Assembly: GCA_033856175.1 (NCBI GenBank)
Contig: JAWVFK010000031.1
Location: 17,914-81,913, forward strand
Origin: JAWVFK01 sp033856175
GTDB lineage: Bacteria > Actinomycetota > Thermoleophilia > Solirubrobacterales > 70-9
DNA: 64,000 nt
Direction of reading: 5' to 3'
Shown here piece by piece: positions 43,282 through 52,456 of this stretch (positions are counted from its first letter, which is position 1; every line of letters starts with the position of its first letter). The notes under the pieces are model-generated. The model had not been told where the DNA came from. It made no database searches and worked only from the letters and a program-made list of their open reading frames with translations. A program made the position numbers and the translations under genes.

Positions 43282-43922
43282 TGCCAATCCGCGCCGTGAT
43301 CTCCGACTTCGGCGGCGTCCTGACCTCGCCGCTGATCGAGTCCTTCGCCGCGGTCCAGGACAGGACCGGCATCGGCATGGAGGCGCTCGGCGCCGCGATG
43401 CAGGCCGCGGCCGAGGAAACCGGCCAGCACCCGCTCTTCGAGCTCGAGAAGGGCCGGCTGAGCGAGGCCGAGTTCCTCGACGACCTGGCGCGGCGGCTGG
43501 AGGACGAGCTCGGCCACCGGCCCGAGCTCCACCGCTTCAGCGAGATCTACTTCGAGGCGCTGGAGCCGAACCCGCCGATGATCGAGCTGATGCGCGACCT
43601 CGGCGCTCGCGGCCTGCGGATGGCGATGCTGACCAACAACGTCCGCGAGTGGGAGCCGCTATGGCGCTCGATGCTGCCCGTCGACGAGATCTTCGAGCTG
43701 GTCGTCGACTCGGCCTTCGTCGAGATGAGAAAGCCGGAGCCGGAGATCTACGAGCTGACGCTGGAGCGCCTCGGCGACGGCATCGCCGCCGCCGACTGCG
43801 TCTTCGTCGACGACGTCGAGGTCAACTGCGACGCCGCCCGCGAGCTCGGCATGACCGCGGTCCATTACCGCGACCCCAACCAAGCGATCGCCGAGATAAA
43901 CGCCGCTACGGGCGGCGCTTAG
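43281..43922 (+). CDS. HAD-family hydrolase
   Basis: 213 residues. Motif I is DFGGVLTSP, motif II LTNN, motif III the Lys in MRKPEPEIY and motif IV FVDDVEVN. The second motif-I aspartate is Gly, as in the epoxide-hydrolase N-domain/acyl-CoA-dehydrogenase-linked subgroup, which can still have phosphatase activity. The alpha-helical cap covers about 18-90. The substrate is unknown. It is the last gene of a three-gene operon and overlaps the convergent hypothetical gene by 4 bases. Confidence 0.87.
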   Translation: MPIRAVISDFGGVLTSPLIESFAAVQDRTGIGMEALGAAMQAAAEETGQHPLFELEKGRLSEAEFLDDLARRLEDELGHRPELHRFSEIYFEALEPNPPMIELMRDLGARGLRMAMLTNNVREWEPLWRSMLPVDEIFELVVDSAFVEMRKPEPEIYELTLERLGDGIAAADCVFVDDVEVNCDAARELGMTAVHYRDPNQAIAEINAATGGA

Positions 43923-44374
43923 TTATCTGAACCGGCGCGGTCCCAGATGTAGAGCTCGACCGCCTCGGTCGCCAGCTCCACGAGCCGCGGCGGTGAGAGC
44001 CATTCCAGCACCGTCTCGAGCGCCCGTTCCTCGGTGACGCCGGCGTCGACGGCCTCCTCGCCGCGGAAGCCGGCGGCCAGCTTCAACGCCTCGCGCCGGT
44101 TCTCGCCGAGAGCGACGAACGAGGCCATGAGGAAGTCGCGATTGGGAACCGGGTGGCCGCCCTCCATCGAGCCGTGCCAGGCGGCGAGCATCGAGATGTC
44201 GTGCTCGTCGAGCTCGGAGATCGCCTTGGCGTAGTGCCCCTCGAGCTCATCGTCGGGAATCTCGTCCACCCAGGCCCTGACGGCCTCGCCGAGCAGCTGG
44301 CGGCGCGCCTCGCGGCCGACGGAGTCGGCGATCGCGCGGATTGCGTCTGCTGGGTCAACGAAACAGAGTGCCAT
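43919..44374 (-). CDS. Hypothetical helical protein
   Basis: 151 residues, soluble, acidic and predicted helical (PADAIRAIADSVGREARRQL, FLMASFVALGENRREALKLA, ATEAVELYIWDRAG). GGGGAAAG precedes the ATG. It is convergent with the HAD gene and divergent from addB across a 140-base gap. No family is recognised; conserved-looking acidic and aromatic residues suggest a real protein. Confidence 0.6.
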   Translation of the reverse strand: MALCFVDPADAIRAIADSVGREARRQLLGEAVRAWVDEIPDDELEGHYAKAISELDEHDISMLAAWHGSMEGGHPVPNRDFLMASFVALGENRREALKLAAGFRGEEAVDAGVTEERALETVLEWLSPPRLVELATEAVELYIWDRAGSDN

Positions 44375-44514
44375 GGACTTTCCCCGTGGTGGATTGGCGG
44401 AATGGCAAACATAGGGTTGGCGTCAGACGGCAAAGCCGGCCTGCAAGCCGCTGTGCACGGGGTCCCTGAGGCGGCAATTTCCCCTCCGCCGCGCCTGCGG
44501 CCAAGATAGGAGCG

Positions 44515-47439
44515 ATGCCTCTGAAGCTGATCGTCGGGCCGCCCAACTCCGGGCGTGCCGGCCTGCTGCTGGACTCGCTCGCCACACGGCTGGGAGAAAG
44601 CCCCGTGCTCGTCGTCCCCACGCTCGACGACGCCTACCGCTTCGAGCAGGATCTCCACAACCGTGCCCAGGCCCCTGTCCTCGGCGCCTCGATCACCGTC
44701 TTCCGCGGTCTCTTTGTCGAGGTCGCCCGCGCCTGCGGCGCCGAGCACGCCTCGCCGCTCAGCGAGGCGCAGCGGCTGTGGGCGGTTCGCGCGGCGATCA
44801 GGCGAGCGCGACCGCGCCGGCTGGGCCGCAGCGCCGCCCGCCCGGGCTTCGCGATCGCCCTCGCCGAGCTGATCGACGACGTCGGCGGCGCCGGACTGGA
44901 CGCGCTCAGCGTCGCCGGCAACGCCACGGCGGCCGCCGACGGGCACCTGTCCGAGATCGCCCGCCTTCACGCCGCCTACGCGGAGACCGCGGCGGAGCTC
45001 GGCCGCTGCGACGAGCACGCGATCGCTCGCGAGGCCACCGCTGCGCTGCGGCGCGACCCGGCCCGCTGGGGCGCCCGGCCGGTCTTCGTCTACGGCTTCG
45101 ACGACCTCAGCGTCGCCCAGCTCGAGCTCGTCGCCGCGCTCGCCGAGGCCGCCGAGGTCACGGCGACGGTCACCTACGAGGACCGGGCGGCGCTCTCGGC
45201 ACGGGCCAGCCTGCGCCAGGAGCTCGTCGACCGCGGCGGCGAGATCATCGAGAGCACGACCAGCGGCGAGTTCACCCGCAGCCCGGCGCTGCGGCACCTC
45301 GAGCGCAGCTTCCTCGAGCCGGAGGCCGGCGCCGTCGAGCCCGACGACGGCCTCGTCTGGCTCGAGGCGGCGGGCGAGCGGGGCCAGGCCGAGCAGATCG
45401 GCCAGGAGATCGTCGCCCTGCTCGATCAGGGGGTCGAGCCGGATCGGATCGCCGTCGCCCTCCGCGACCTCGACCGCTACGGCCTGCTCTACCGATCGGT
45501 GCTCGGCGCCGTCGGCATCCCGCTGGCGATCGAGGCGCGGATCCCGCTGGGCGCGACGGCGACCGGCCGCTGCCTGCTGGCGCTGCTGCAGGCGCGCTTC
45601 GGGACCCGGACGGCCGAGGACGTGCTCGCCTTCGCCCGCACGCCGGGACGGATGGCCCCCGGCGACGCCGACTGGCTCGAGCGCTCGATCCGCCGCCAGC
45701 GGCTGCGCAGCGCCCAGGAGGTCGTCGACGCCGCCGCCGCCAGCGGCAAGCGCCTCCACGGCTTCGACGCCCTCGACGAGGCGCAGCGGCCGGCCGAGCT
45801 GCTGCGCGCCGCCGCCCGCCTCGCCAAGCGGATCGCCGAGTACCCGCTGCTGCGCCAGGCGGCCGAGCCTGACCCCGAGCGCCGGCTGGAGCTGCGAGCC
45901 GGCGCGATCGCCGCCGAGGCCCTGGCCGAGCTCGCCGAGGTCGGCCGTGGCCAGGACGCCGCGAGCGAAGCGATCGCGGCGCTCGAGCAGTTGCGGGTGC
46001 CGCTCTCCGAGGGACCGCCCGACGGCCGCGTCCGGGTGACGAGCCCGTACCGCGTCCGCGCCGCCTTCGTCAGCCATCTCTTCGTCGCCTCGCTGCAGGA
46101 GGGCGAGTTCCCGCGGCCCGACCGCGGCGAGCCGCTGCTCTCCGACGAGCAGCGGGCATCGCTCGGCCTGGCCGGCCGGGTGGACCCGGCGGCCGAGGAG
46201 CGCTACCTGTTCTATGTCTGCCTCTCGCGGCCGACCGAGCGCCTCTACCTCTGCTGGCGCGGCGCCGACGAGGAGGGGGTCGCGCTGGCTCCCTCGCCCT
46301 TCCTCGACGATGTTCGCGAGCTGCTGGCGCCGGCGGCCGGCGCTGATGCTGATGCCGAGGACCCGGTCATCGAGCGGCTCGTTCGCCGGCGCTCGCTGGC
46401 GAGCGGCGCCGTCCCCCCTCGCCCGCGCCTCGCCGAGCGCGCCGCCGCCGCGGCGACCCGTGCTGCGGCCCTGCCGATCGGCCTCAGCGTGCCCGCCGTC
46501 CGCGAGCACTTCGCCGGCCGCTCGCTCTACAGCGCCTCCCAGCTCGAGCAGTTCCGCGAGTGCTCGTATCGCTGGTTCGTCGGTCACGAGCTGCGCCCCG
46601 AGCCGCTCGAACTCGACCGCGAGGCGCTCGACGCCGGCGGCCTCATCCACGCCGTGCTCGAGCGCCTCTACGCCGAGCCCCCGGGCGGCGATCCGCGGCC
46701 GCGGCCGCAGAGCCTCGAGGCCTGGCGCCAGCGGGCAACAGAGCTGATCGCCGAGCTGGCGCCCGAGTACCGCCTCGGCGGCGAGGACCCGGCCAGCCGC
46801 GCCGCCGTTTCCAGGACCGAGCTGCAGCTGCGCCTCTTCCTCGAGCGCGAGGCGGCCGACGGCTCGGCGGTCGAGCCGCGGCCCGAGCTGCTGGAGGCGA
46901 GCTTCGGCCACGAGGGAGACGAGCGCAGCGCGCTGACGATCGGCGACTTCGAGCTGCGCGGCAAGATCGACCGCGTCGACGTCGATGGCGGCGGCCGCTG
47001 GGGCATCCTGCGCGACTACAAGACCTCGCGTGAGATCCAGCCGGGAGCCAAGCTCGAGGAGGCGGGCAAGCTGCAGCTGCAGCTCTACGCCAGCGCGCTG
47101 CGAAGGCTGTGGGAGATCGAGCCGCTCGGCAGCGTCTACGAGCCGCTCGCGGCGAAGGACTCGCGCCGCGCCCGCGGCGTCCTGCGCGAGCCCGAGCCGG
47201 GCGAGCTGCTCGACGCCGGGCGCTACGTCCGCACCGACGTGCTGCCGGCCGATGAGTTCGACGCCAAGCTGGCAGGCGCCGAGCAGCTTGCAACCGAGCT
47301 CGTCGGGCGCATCCGCGGCGGTGACATCCGCCGCGACCCGCTCGGCGACGAATGCCCCCGCTACTGCACGTTCGCGCCGATCTGCCGCCGCGAGCGCGCC
47401 CGGCCCGATCCCGAGGAAGACCCGGAGGAGCTCGAATGA
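44515..47439 (+). CDS. addB: AddB-like helicase-nuclease subunit with 4Fe-4S nuclease domain
   Basis: 974 residues. The N-terminal UvrD-like core has a degenerate Walker A, GPPNSGRAG (8-16), with Arg14 in place of Lys and Ala15 in place of Ser/Thr. The C-terminal PD-(D/E)XK nuclease has Asp819 in GKIDRVD and D834-Y-K836. Cys683 (FRECSYRW) plus Cys947, Cys951 and Cys957 (CPRYC, PIC) would hold the 4Fe-4S cluster typical of AddB. With AddA it resects double-strand breaks for recombination. The stop overlaps the addA start (ATGA). The motor activity of this subunit is probably lost; the nuclease looks intact. Confidence 0.88.
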   Translation: MPLKLIVGPPNSGRAGLLLDSLATRLGESPVLVVPTLDDAYRFEQDLHNRAQAPVLGASITVFRGLFVEVARACGAEHASPLSEAQRLWAVRAAIRRARPRRLGRSAARPGFAIALAELIDDVGGAGLDALSVAGNATAAADGHLSEIARLHAAYAETAAELGRCDEHAIAREATAALRRDPARWGARPVFVYGFDDLSVAQLELVAALAEAAEVTATVTYEDRAALSARASLRQELVDRGGEIIESTTSGEFTRSPALRHLERSFLEPEAGAVEPDDGLVWLEAAGERGQAEQIGQEIVALLDQGVEPDRIAVALRDLDRYGLLYRSVLGAVGIPLAIEARIPLGATATGRCLLALLQARFGTRTAEDVLAFARTPGRMAPGDADWLERSIRRQRLRSAQEVVDAAAASGKRLHGFDALDEAQRPAELLRAAARLAKRIAEYPLLRQAAEPDPERRLELRAGAIAAEALAELAEVGRGQDAASEAIAALEQLRVPLSEGPPDGRVRVTSPYRVRAAFVSHLFVASLQEGEFPRPDRGEPLLSDEQRASLGLAGRVDPAAEERYLFYVCLSRPTERLYLCWRGADEEGVALAPSPFLDDVRELLAPAAGADADAEDPVIERLVRRRSLASGAVPPRPRLAERAAAAATRAAALPIGLSVPAVREHFAGRSLYSASQLEQFRECSYRWFVGHELRPEPLELDREALDAGGLIHAVLERLYAEPPGGDPRPRPQSLEAWRQRATELIAELAPEYRLGGEDPASRAAVSRTELQLRLFLEREAADGSAVEPRPELLEASFGHEGDERSALTIGDFELRGKIDRVDVDGGGRWGILRDYKTSREIQPGAKLEEAGKLQLQLYASALRRLWEIEPLGSVYEPLAAKDSRRARGVLREPEPGELLDAGRYVRTDVLPADEFDAKLAGAEQLATELVGRIRGGDIRRDPLGDECPRYCTFAPICRRERARPDPEEDPEELE

Positions 47440-50400
47440 GCCGCACGCCGACGCCCCAGCAGCAGGCGGCGATCGAGGCCCGCGACCGCGACGTCCTGCT
47501 CGAGGCCGGCGCCGGGACCGGCAAGACCACGGTCCTCGTCCAGCGCTACTGCGACGCGCTGACGGTCGACGGCGCCGGGATCGAGGAGATCCTCGCCTTC
47601 ACCTTCACCGACCGCGCCGCCGCCCAGCTGCGCCATCGAATCCGCACCGAGCTGCGCGCCCGCGGTGCCGGCGAGCTGGCGCGGGAAACCGAGCTGGCCT
47701 GGATCTCGACGATCCACGGCTTCTGCCGGCGGCTGATCGGCTCGCACCCGGTCGCCCTCGGCCTCGACCCGCGCTTCCGCGTCATCGACGAGCCCGAGGC
47801 GGAGCGGATCGCCGCCCGCGCCTTTGCCGCCGCGCTCGAGGAGTTCCTCGCCGGCGGCGACGAGCAACGGATCGAGCTGGTCGCCGCCTTCCGCGTGACG
47901 CGGCTTCGCAACCTCGTCCGCCGCGCCCACGACGAGCTGCGCAGCCGCGGCGAGCGCTCACCCTCACTTCCCCCCCAGGCGCCGGCCGACCCGGCGGCGG
48001 CGCTGGCCGCGCTCGGCGCAGCGGCAACCGCGGCCCTGGCGGCGACTCGCGACGCCGTCGGCGCGGCGGCCTCCAAGCAGCACCCCAAGCTGACCGAGGC
48101 GATCGACCTCGCCGGCCGCGGTGAGATCCCGCCCTCCGGCGCGATCGAGGCCCTGGCGATCAGCTCCAAGGCCGCCGCTTTCGCCTGCGCCGAGGTCGAG
48201 GCCTACACCGCTGCGCAGCGGCGGCTGCTGAAGGAGCTGCGCTCGGTCGAGCACGGCCACGTCTACGAGGGAATCCGCGACCTGCTCGGCCTCTTCGCAG
48301 CGCGCTACGCCGAGCTCAAGGACGAGCGCTCGGGACTCGACTTCGAGGACCTCCAGCTCGAGGCGGTGCGCCTGCTGCGCGAGACCGCCGTCGGCGACCG
48401 CTATCGCGAGCGCTTTCGCCATCTCCTCGTCGACGAGTTCCAGGACACCAACCGCCTCCAGCTGGCGCTGGTCGAGAGCCTGCGCGGCCCCGAGACCGTT
48501 GTCTTCACCGTCGGCGACGAGTTCCAGTCGATCTACGGCTTCCGCCATGCCGACCTCGACGTCTTTCGCGCCGAGCGCGCTCGTATCGACGCGCTGCCCG
48601 ACGAGCGGGGTGAGGTGTTGCCGTTGAGCGGCAACTTCCGCTCGGCCGCGGGCGTCCTCGGCGGCATCAACTGGCTGGGCAAGGCGCTGCTGCCCGACTT
48701 CAGGCCGCTCGACCCAGGCGAGGCCGCAACCGATCCCGGCAGCGCGGTCCGCACCGAGCTGCTGGTGACTCCCTGCGCCAGCGGCGATGCGAATCCCTGG
48801 CGCGGCGACGACGACCCGTTCAGGCTCAAGCGCACGGGTGACGACGCAACCGCCGAGCACCGCGTCGCCGAAGCGCGCTACCTCGCCGCGCGCCTGCGCC
48901 GATTGCACGTCGAGGAGGGGGTGCCGCTCGGCGACATCGTCGTCCTGCTGCGCGGCTTCACCCACGTCGGCGCCTTCGAGGACGAGCTCGAGCGGGCCGG
49001 CCTGCGCCCCTACATCGTCGGCGGCCGCGGCTACTGGTCCCAGCAGCAGGTCGACGACGTCCGCCAGATGCTCGGCGCGATCGCCAACCCGCTCGACGAC
49101 CCCAGCCTGCTCGGCGCTCTCGCCGCCCCCTTCTGCGGCGTCTCGCCCGACACCCTCTGGCTGCTGCGCCAGGCCGCCGGCGACGGCCGCCACATCTGGC
49201 CCGTCGTCGATCGCGGCTTCGCCGAGTCGGAGGACGGAGCTGCGTTGCTCCCGGTCGAGCCGGACGGCCAGGCGACCTTGCTCCCGATCGAGCCGGAGGG
49301 GGACGCGGTGCTGGCGCAGATTCCGCCCGAGGACGCCCAGCGCCTGCGCCAGCTGCGAGCGCGCCTGGTCGCGCTGCGCGCCGAGGCGCCGCTGATGCCG
49401 CTCGAGGAGCTGGTCGACCGCTCGGTGCGCGACTTCGACTACGACCTCGCCTCGCTCAGCCGGCCCGGCGGCGACCGGCGGCTCGCCAACATCCGCAAGC
49501 TGATGCGGCTGGCACGCAGCTACGAGGCGGCGGAGGGACGAGACCTGCGCGGATTTCTCGACTACCTCGGCGAGCGCGCCGGCAGCTTCGACCGCCCCGA
49601 GGGACAGGCCGCAACCCACGCCGAGGCCCACGAGGGTGTCCGCGTGATGACCGTCCACGCCGCCAAGGGCCTCGAGTTCCCGGTCGTCGCCGTCGCCGAC
49701 CTCGGCCGCAAGCTCGGCGGCCGCCTGCCCGACCTGCTGATCGGCCGCCCGCCCGAGGACGAGGGCCGGGTCGGCGTCCAGCTCGCCCGGATCGCCGCCC
49801 ACGGCGTCCAGCTCTTCGACTACGCCGAGCTGCGCGACGCGACCACCGCGGCCGAGGTCGCCGAGGACTGCCGCCTTGCCTACGTCGCCGCCAGCCGCGC
49901 CCAGCAGCGGCTGATCCTCAGCGGCTGCTTCAGCCAGAGCTGGCAGGACAAGCCCGTCGACGAGCGGCCGCTGACGACGCCGATCGTCGAGCGGCTGCTC
50001 GAGGCGCGCGCGAGCGCCCCCGCCGACCTCGTCTTCGACGAGAACGAGCCCGACCGGGAGCGCTTCGCGGCGCTGACCGCCGCCGCCGAGAGCGACGGCG
50101 AGGCGGCCGAGATCGTCGCGCTCGCGGCTGCGCCGGCGCAGCCGCCGGCGGAGTCGATCGCCCGCCACCTCTCCTATTCCTCGATCTCGACCTACGAGAA
50201 CTGCGGCTACCGCTTCTACGCCGAGCGCATGCTCGGGATCGGCAGCGCCCGCGACCTCGAGCAGGACCGCCACGGCGGCGGCCGGGCCTTCGGCAACGCC
50301 GTCCACTCGCTGCTCGAGCTGGCGGCGCAGGAGGGCTGGCAGCGGCCGCCGCGGCCGCGGGTCGAGGCGATCCTGCGCGCCGAGGGGATCGAGGACGAGG

Positions 50401-50939
50401 CCGCCGCCGAGCGCGCCGAGACGATGGTCTGCGGCTGGCTCGACTCGCCGCTCGGCGCGGAGGTCCGTGAGGCCGGCGGAGCGCGCGCCGAGGTCCCGTT
50501 CCTGTTGCCCGCCGCCGCCGCGCTGGTGCGGGGAAAGATCGACCTGCTGGCCGAGCCCGCCGGCGGCGGGATCCTGGTGGTCGACTACAAGACCAACCGC
50601 CTCGAGGGCGCCGAGCCGGCGAGCATGATGAGCCTCTACGAGGAACAGCGCCGGATCTACGCGCTGGCGGCTGCCGGGATCGGCTCGGCCCCAGAGCCCA
50701 GGTCCGTGCGAACGGCGTACGTCTTCCTCGAGCGGCCGGACGAGCCCGTCGTCCTCGACTTCGACGCCGAGGCGATCGCCACCGCGCGGCGAGAGCTCGA
50801 GGCGCTGATCGAGCGGATCGCCGCCGCCGACTTCAGCGTCACCGAGCACCCCCACTTCGCCCTCTGCCACGACTGCCCGGCCCGCGAGAACCTCTGCAGC
50901 CACCCGCCCGAGGCGACGCTGGCGAAGCTGCCCGCCTGA
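47436..50939 (+). CDS. addA: AddA-like UvrD-type helicase-nuclease
   Basis: 1167 residues. It has a Q-motif TPTPQQQAAIEA, Walker A AGAGTGKTT (Lys30), Walker B LLVDEFQDTN, motif III VGDEFQSIYGFR and motif V/VI TVHAAKGLEFPVV and YVAASRAQ. The nuclease domain has GKIDLL and D1050-Y-K1052. Cys923 (ENCGYRF) with Cys1144, Cys1147 and Cys1154 forms an AddB-like cluster motif, unusual for AddA. It is the active motor of the complex with AddB. The ATG is coupled to addB, and the frame upstream of it lies inside addB. Confidence 0.9.
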   Translation: MSRTPTPQQQAAIEARDRDVLLEAGAGTGKTTVLVQRYCDALTVDGAGIEEILAFTFTDRAAAQLRHRIRTELRARGAGELARETELAWISTIHGFCRRLIGSHPVALGLDPRFRVIDEPEAERIAARAFAAALEEFLAGGDEQRIELVAAFRVTRLRNLVRRAHDELRSRGERSPSLPPQAPADPAAALAALGAAATAALAATRDAVGAAASKQHPKLTEAIDLAGRGEIPPSGAIEALAISSKAAAFACAEVEAYTAAQRRLLKELRSVEHGHVYEGIRDLLGLFAARYAELKDERSGLDFEDLQLEAVRLLRETAVGDRYRERFRHLLVDEFQDTNRLQLALVESLRGPETVVFTVGDEFQSIYGFRHADLDVFRAERARIDALPDERGEVLPLSGNFRSAAGVLGGINWLGKALLPDFRPLDPGEAATDPGSAVRTELLVTPCASGDANPWRGDDDPFRLKRTGDDATAEHRVAEARYLAARLRRLHVEEGVPLGDIVVLLRGFTHVGAFEDELERAGLRPYIVGGRGYWSQQQVDDVRQMLGAIANPLDDPSLLGALAAPFCGVSPDTLWLLRQAAGDGRHIWPVVDRGFAESEDGAALLPVEPDGQATLLPIEPEGDAVLAQIPPEDAQRLRQLRARLVALRAEAPLMPLEELVDRSVRDFDYDLASLSRPGGDRRLANIRKLMRLARSYEAAEGRDLRGFLDYLGERAGSFDRPEGQAATHAEAHEGVRVMTVHAAKGLEFPVVAVADLGRKLGGRLPDLLIGRPPEDEGRVGVQLARIAAHGVQLFDYAELRDATTAAEVAEDCRLAYVAASRAQQRLILSGCFSQSWQDKPVDERPLTTPIVERLLEARASAPADLVFDENEPDRERFAALTAAAESDGEAAEIVALAAAPAQPPAESIARHLSYSSISTYENCGYRFYAERMLGIGSARDLEQDRHGGGRAFGNAVHSLLELAAQEGWQRPPRPRVEAILRAEGIEDEAAAERAETMVCGWLDSPLGAEVREAGGARAEVPFLLPAAAALVRGKIDLLAEPAGGGILVVDYKTNRLEGAEPASMMSLYEEQRRIYALAAAGIGSAPEPRSVRTAYVFLERPDEPVVLDFDAEAIATARRELEALIERIAAADFSVTEHPHFALCHDCPARENLCSHPPEATLAKLPA

Positions 50940-50940
50940 G

Positions 50941-51531
50941 ATGGCGATCGCCGTCTTCGCCTACGGCTCGCTGGTCAACCGGGCCAGCACCAGGACGACG
51001 CTAGGCGAGAGCGTCGGCGAGCCGATCGCGGCGGAGCTCGGCGGCTGGCGCCGGCGCTGGTCGCTCGGGCGCGACAACCTCGCCGCCGAGAAGACCTTCG
51101 CCCGCACCGACGACGGCACGCTGCCGCCACACGTCCTCGGCCTCAACGCCGAGCCGGCACCGGACGCGACCGGCGACGCGGTGGCGCTCATAAACGGCGC
51201 CCTGCTGGAGGTCGACGACCAGGCCCTGGGCCGGCTCGACCTGCGCGAGCTGCGCTACGACCGCCAAGAGGTCTCGGCGGCCATCGCCGGCGCCCACCCC
51301 TTCGACGCGGTCTTCCTCTACACCGCCAAATCCGAAAACCACGCCGCCGAACCACCGCCGGGAGCGGTCATCCTCGGCTCCTACCTGAGCGCGGTCGAGG
51401 CCGGCTTCGAGGCCCTCGGCCCCGGCCAGCTGGCGCGCTTCCGAGAGACGACGGGTCCGCCCCCTGTCGAGGTCGTCGAGGCGACTCTCGTCAGGGAGCG
51501 GATTCCGCCGGGCAACCCCCGGGCCTGGTGA
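50941..51531 (+). CDS. Gamma-glutamylcyclotransferase-like (AIG2/GGCT) protein
   Basis: 196 residues. It opens with the substrate-binding motif AVFAYGSLVN, followed by GWRRRWSLG and a candidate catalytic acid in a later E-V-D segment (LLEVDDQALGRLDLRE). The fold family includes gamma-glutamyl cyclotransferases and tyrosine amine cyclotransferases; the substrate is not resolved. It starts one base after addA and may be co-transcribed. It abuts a convergent His-rich protein gene. Confidence 0.78.
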   Translation: MAIAVFAYGSLVNRASTRTTLGESVGEPIAAELGGWRRRWSLGRDNLAAEKTFARTDDGTLPPHVLGLNAEPAPDATGDAVALINGALLEVDDQALGRLDLRELRYDRQEVSAAIAGAHPFDAVFLYTAKSENHAAEPPPGAVILGSYLSAVEAGFEALGPGQLARFRETTGPPPVEVVEATLVRERIPPGNPRAW

Positions 51532-51972
51532 TCAGCTCTCGGGACTCGTCTGGTCGATCAGCTTGCGGGCCGCGAATGGCTGGGGACCTGGGTCGGTCCT
51601 GCCAAGCTTGGCCTGTACGACGACCGCGTCGGGTGAGGCGACATCGTTGATGTCGCTGGTGCCGTCGAGGTTGGTGTCGGCGACATTGACCTTGGCGTTC
51701 GTGTAGTCGAAGGCGATGTCGGTGCCGACGAAGGCCTGCTTCTTGACACGGCCGTTGCCGTTGAGCACGTGAACGGTGCCATCGGCGTTGTAGGTGCCCT
51801 TGAACACGTACATCTTCGGCTTGTTCTTACCGTGGCCCTGGCCATGCTCGCCCTTGGCGTGGTGATGGCCGTGGCCGTGGGTCTGGCCGTCGCCCTGCTT
51901 CGCGAGCGCCGCGCTGGGCACCGCGAGGGCGACGACGCCAAGCGCCACGAGAATGTTCTGCCGTTTGCTCAT
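51532..51972 (-). CDS. Secreted His-rich protein with calcium-loop-like motif
   Basis: 146 residues. The signal peptide ends at AALA (about 24). A His/Gly/Lys cluster (HGHGHHHAKGEHGQGHG, about 32-48) could bind metal ions. The folded part has VFKGTYNADGTVHV and ADTNLDGTSDINDV, a D-x-N-x-D-G-x-x-D loop like dockerin or EF-hand calcium loops. GGAGGGAC precedes the ATG. Its promoter shares TTACAGAAC with the HxlR operator region, so it may be under HxlR control. No family is recognised. Confidence 0.7.
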   Translation of the reverse strand: MSKRQNILVALGVVALAVPSAALAKQGDGQTHGHGHHHAKGEHGQGHGKNKPKMYVFKGTYNADGTVHVLNGNGRVKKQAFVGTDIAFDYTNAKVNVADTNLDGTSDINDVASPDAVVVQAKLGRTDPGPQPFAARKLIDQTSPES

Positions 51973-52002
51973 TCGATCGTCCCTCCGAGTCTGACTTACC
52001 GG

Positions 52003-52011
52003 TTACAGAAC
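52003..52011 (-). promoter_or_regulatory. Possible HxlR half-site upstream of the His-rich gene
   Basis: TTACAGAAC here equals the left part of the palindrome at 52438-52452 in the HxlR promoter. It lies about 31 bases before the His-rich gene. Only half of the symmetry is kept. Confidence 0.3.
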
Positions 52012-52057
52012 TTTCTATCGGGATTCGAGCATGGTCCTTGAGCGGCGTTGGCAAAAC

Positions 52058-52429
52058 TCAGGCAGACCTGGACGTTCGTTCCGCCTTCCAGCCGCGAGCC
52101 CACGCCTGCAGCTCGGTCAACGCCGGGCGCAGCCCCTCCCCCTTCTCCGTCAGTGAGTAGCTGACGGAGAGCGCCGGCTCGGAGGTGACCGATCGGGCGA
52201 CGATGCCCTCGATCTCGAGCTCGCGCAGCCGCTGCGAGAGCAGCCTGTCCGAGACGCCGGTGACGCACTCGGCGAGCTCGTGAAAGCGGCGCGGGCCGCC
52301 GTCGAGGGCGAAGACGATCGCCCCGGTCCAGCGGCGGCCGATCAGCTCGACGGCGTGGTGGAAGTCGGGACAGACGGGGGCCGGCAACGCGCTAGCCGGC
52401 GGCGTTCCGGTGGCGCTCTCTCCAGCCAC
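52058..52429 (-). CDS. HxlR-family transcriptional regulator
   Basis: 123 residues from the GTG at 52429 (a TTG one codon earlier is possible). The winged helix shows HHAVELIGRRWTGAIVFALDGGPRRFHELAE, SDRLLSQRLRELEIEGIVAR and VSYSLTEKG, and ends in a dimer helix. A single N-terminal Cys (APVCPDF) sits where redox- or quinone-sensing members carry their sensor thiol. TAAGCT 6 bases before the GTG and an overlapping palindrome suggest a leaderless, autoregulated gene. The neighbour under control may be the His-rich secreted protein. Confidence 0.87.
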   Translation of the reverse strand: MAGESATGTPPASALPAPVCPDFHHAVELIGRRWTGAIVFALDGGPRRFHELAECVTGVSDRLLSQRLRELEIEGIVARSVTSEPALSVSYSLTEKGEGLRPALTELQAWARGWKAERTSRSA

Positions 52430-52435
52430 CAACCG

Positions 52436-52441
52436 AGCTTA
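52436..52441 (-). promoter_or_regulatory. -10 box TAAGCT for leaderless HxlR transcript
   Basis: On the minus strand TAAGCT ends 6 bases before the GTG at 52429 and is overlapped by the palindromic operator candidate. Confidence 0.45.
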
Positions 52442-52452
52442 CAGAACGTAAG
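52438..52452. promoter_or_regulatory. Palindrome CTTAC-AGAAC-GTAAG, candidate HxlR operator
   Basis: A perfect 5-5-5 inverted repeat overlapping the -10 box of the HxlR gene, placed for autorepression. Confidence 0.5.
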
Positions 52453-52456
52453 TGAT

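Noticed and set aside
47964..50903. Open frame of about 980 codons opposite addA, and a similar one opposite addB (44083-46911)
   Set aside because: Both are shadows of strongly conserved helicase-nuclease genes, with no motif or ribosome site of their own.
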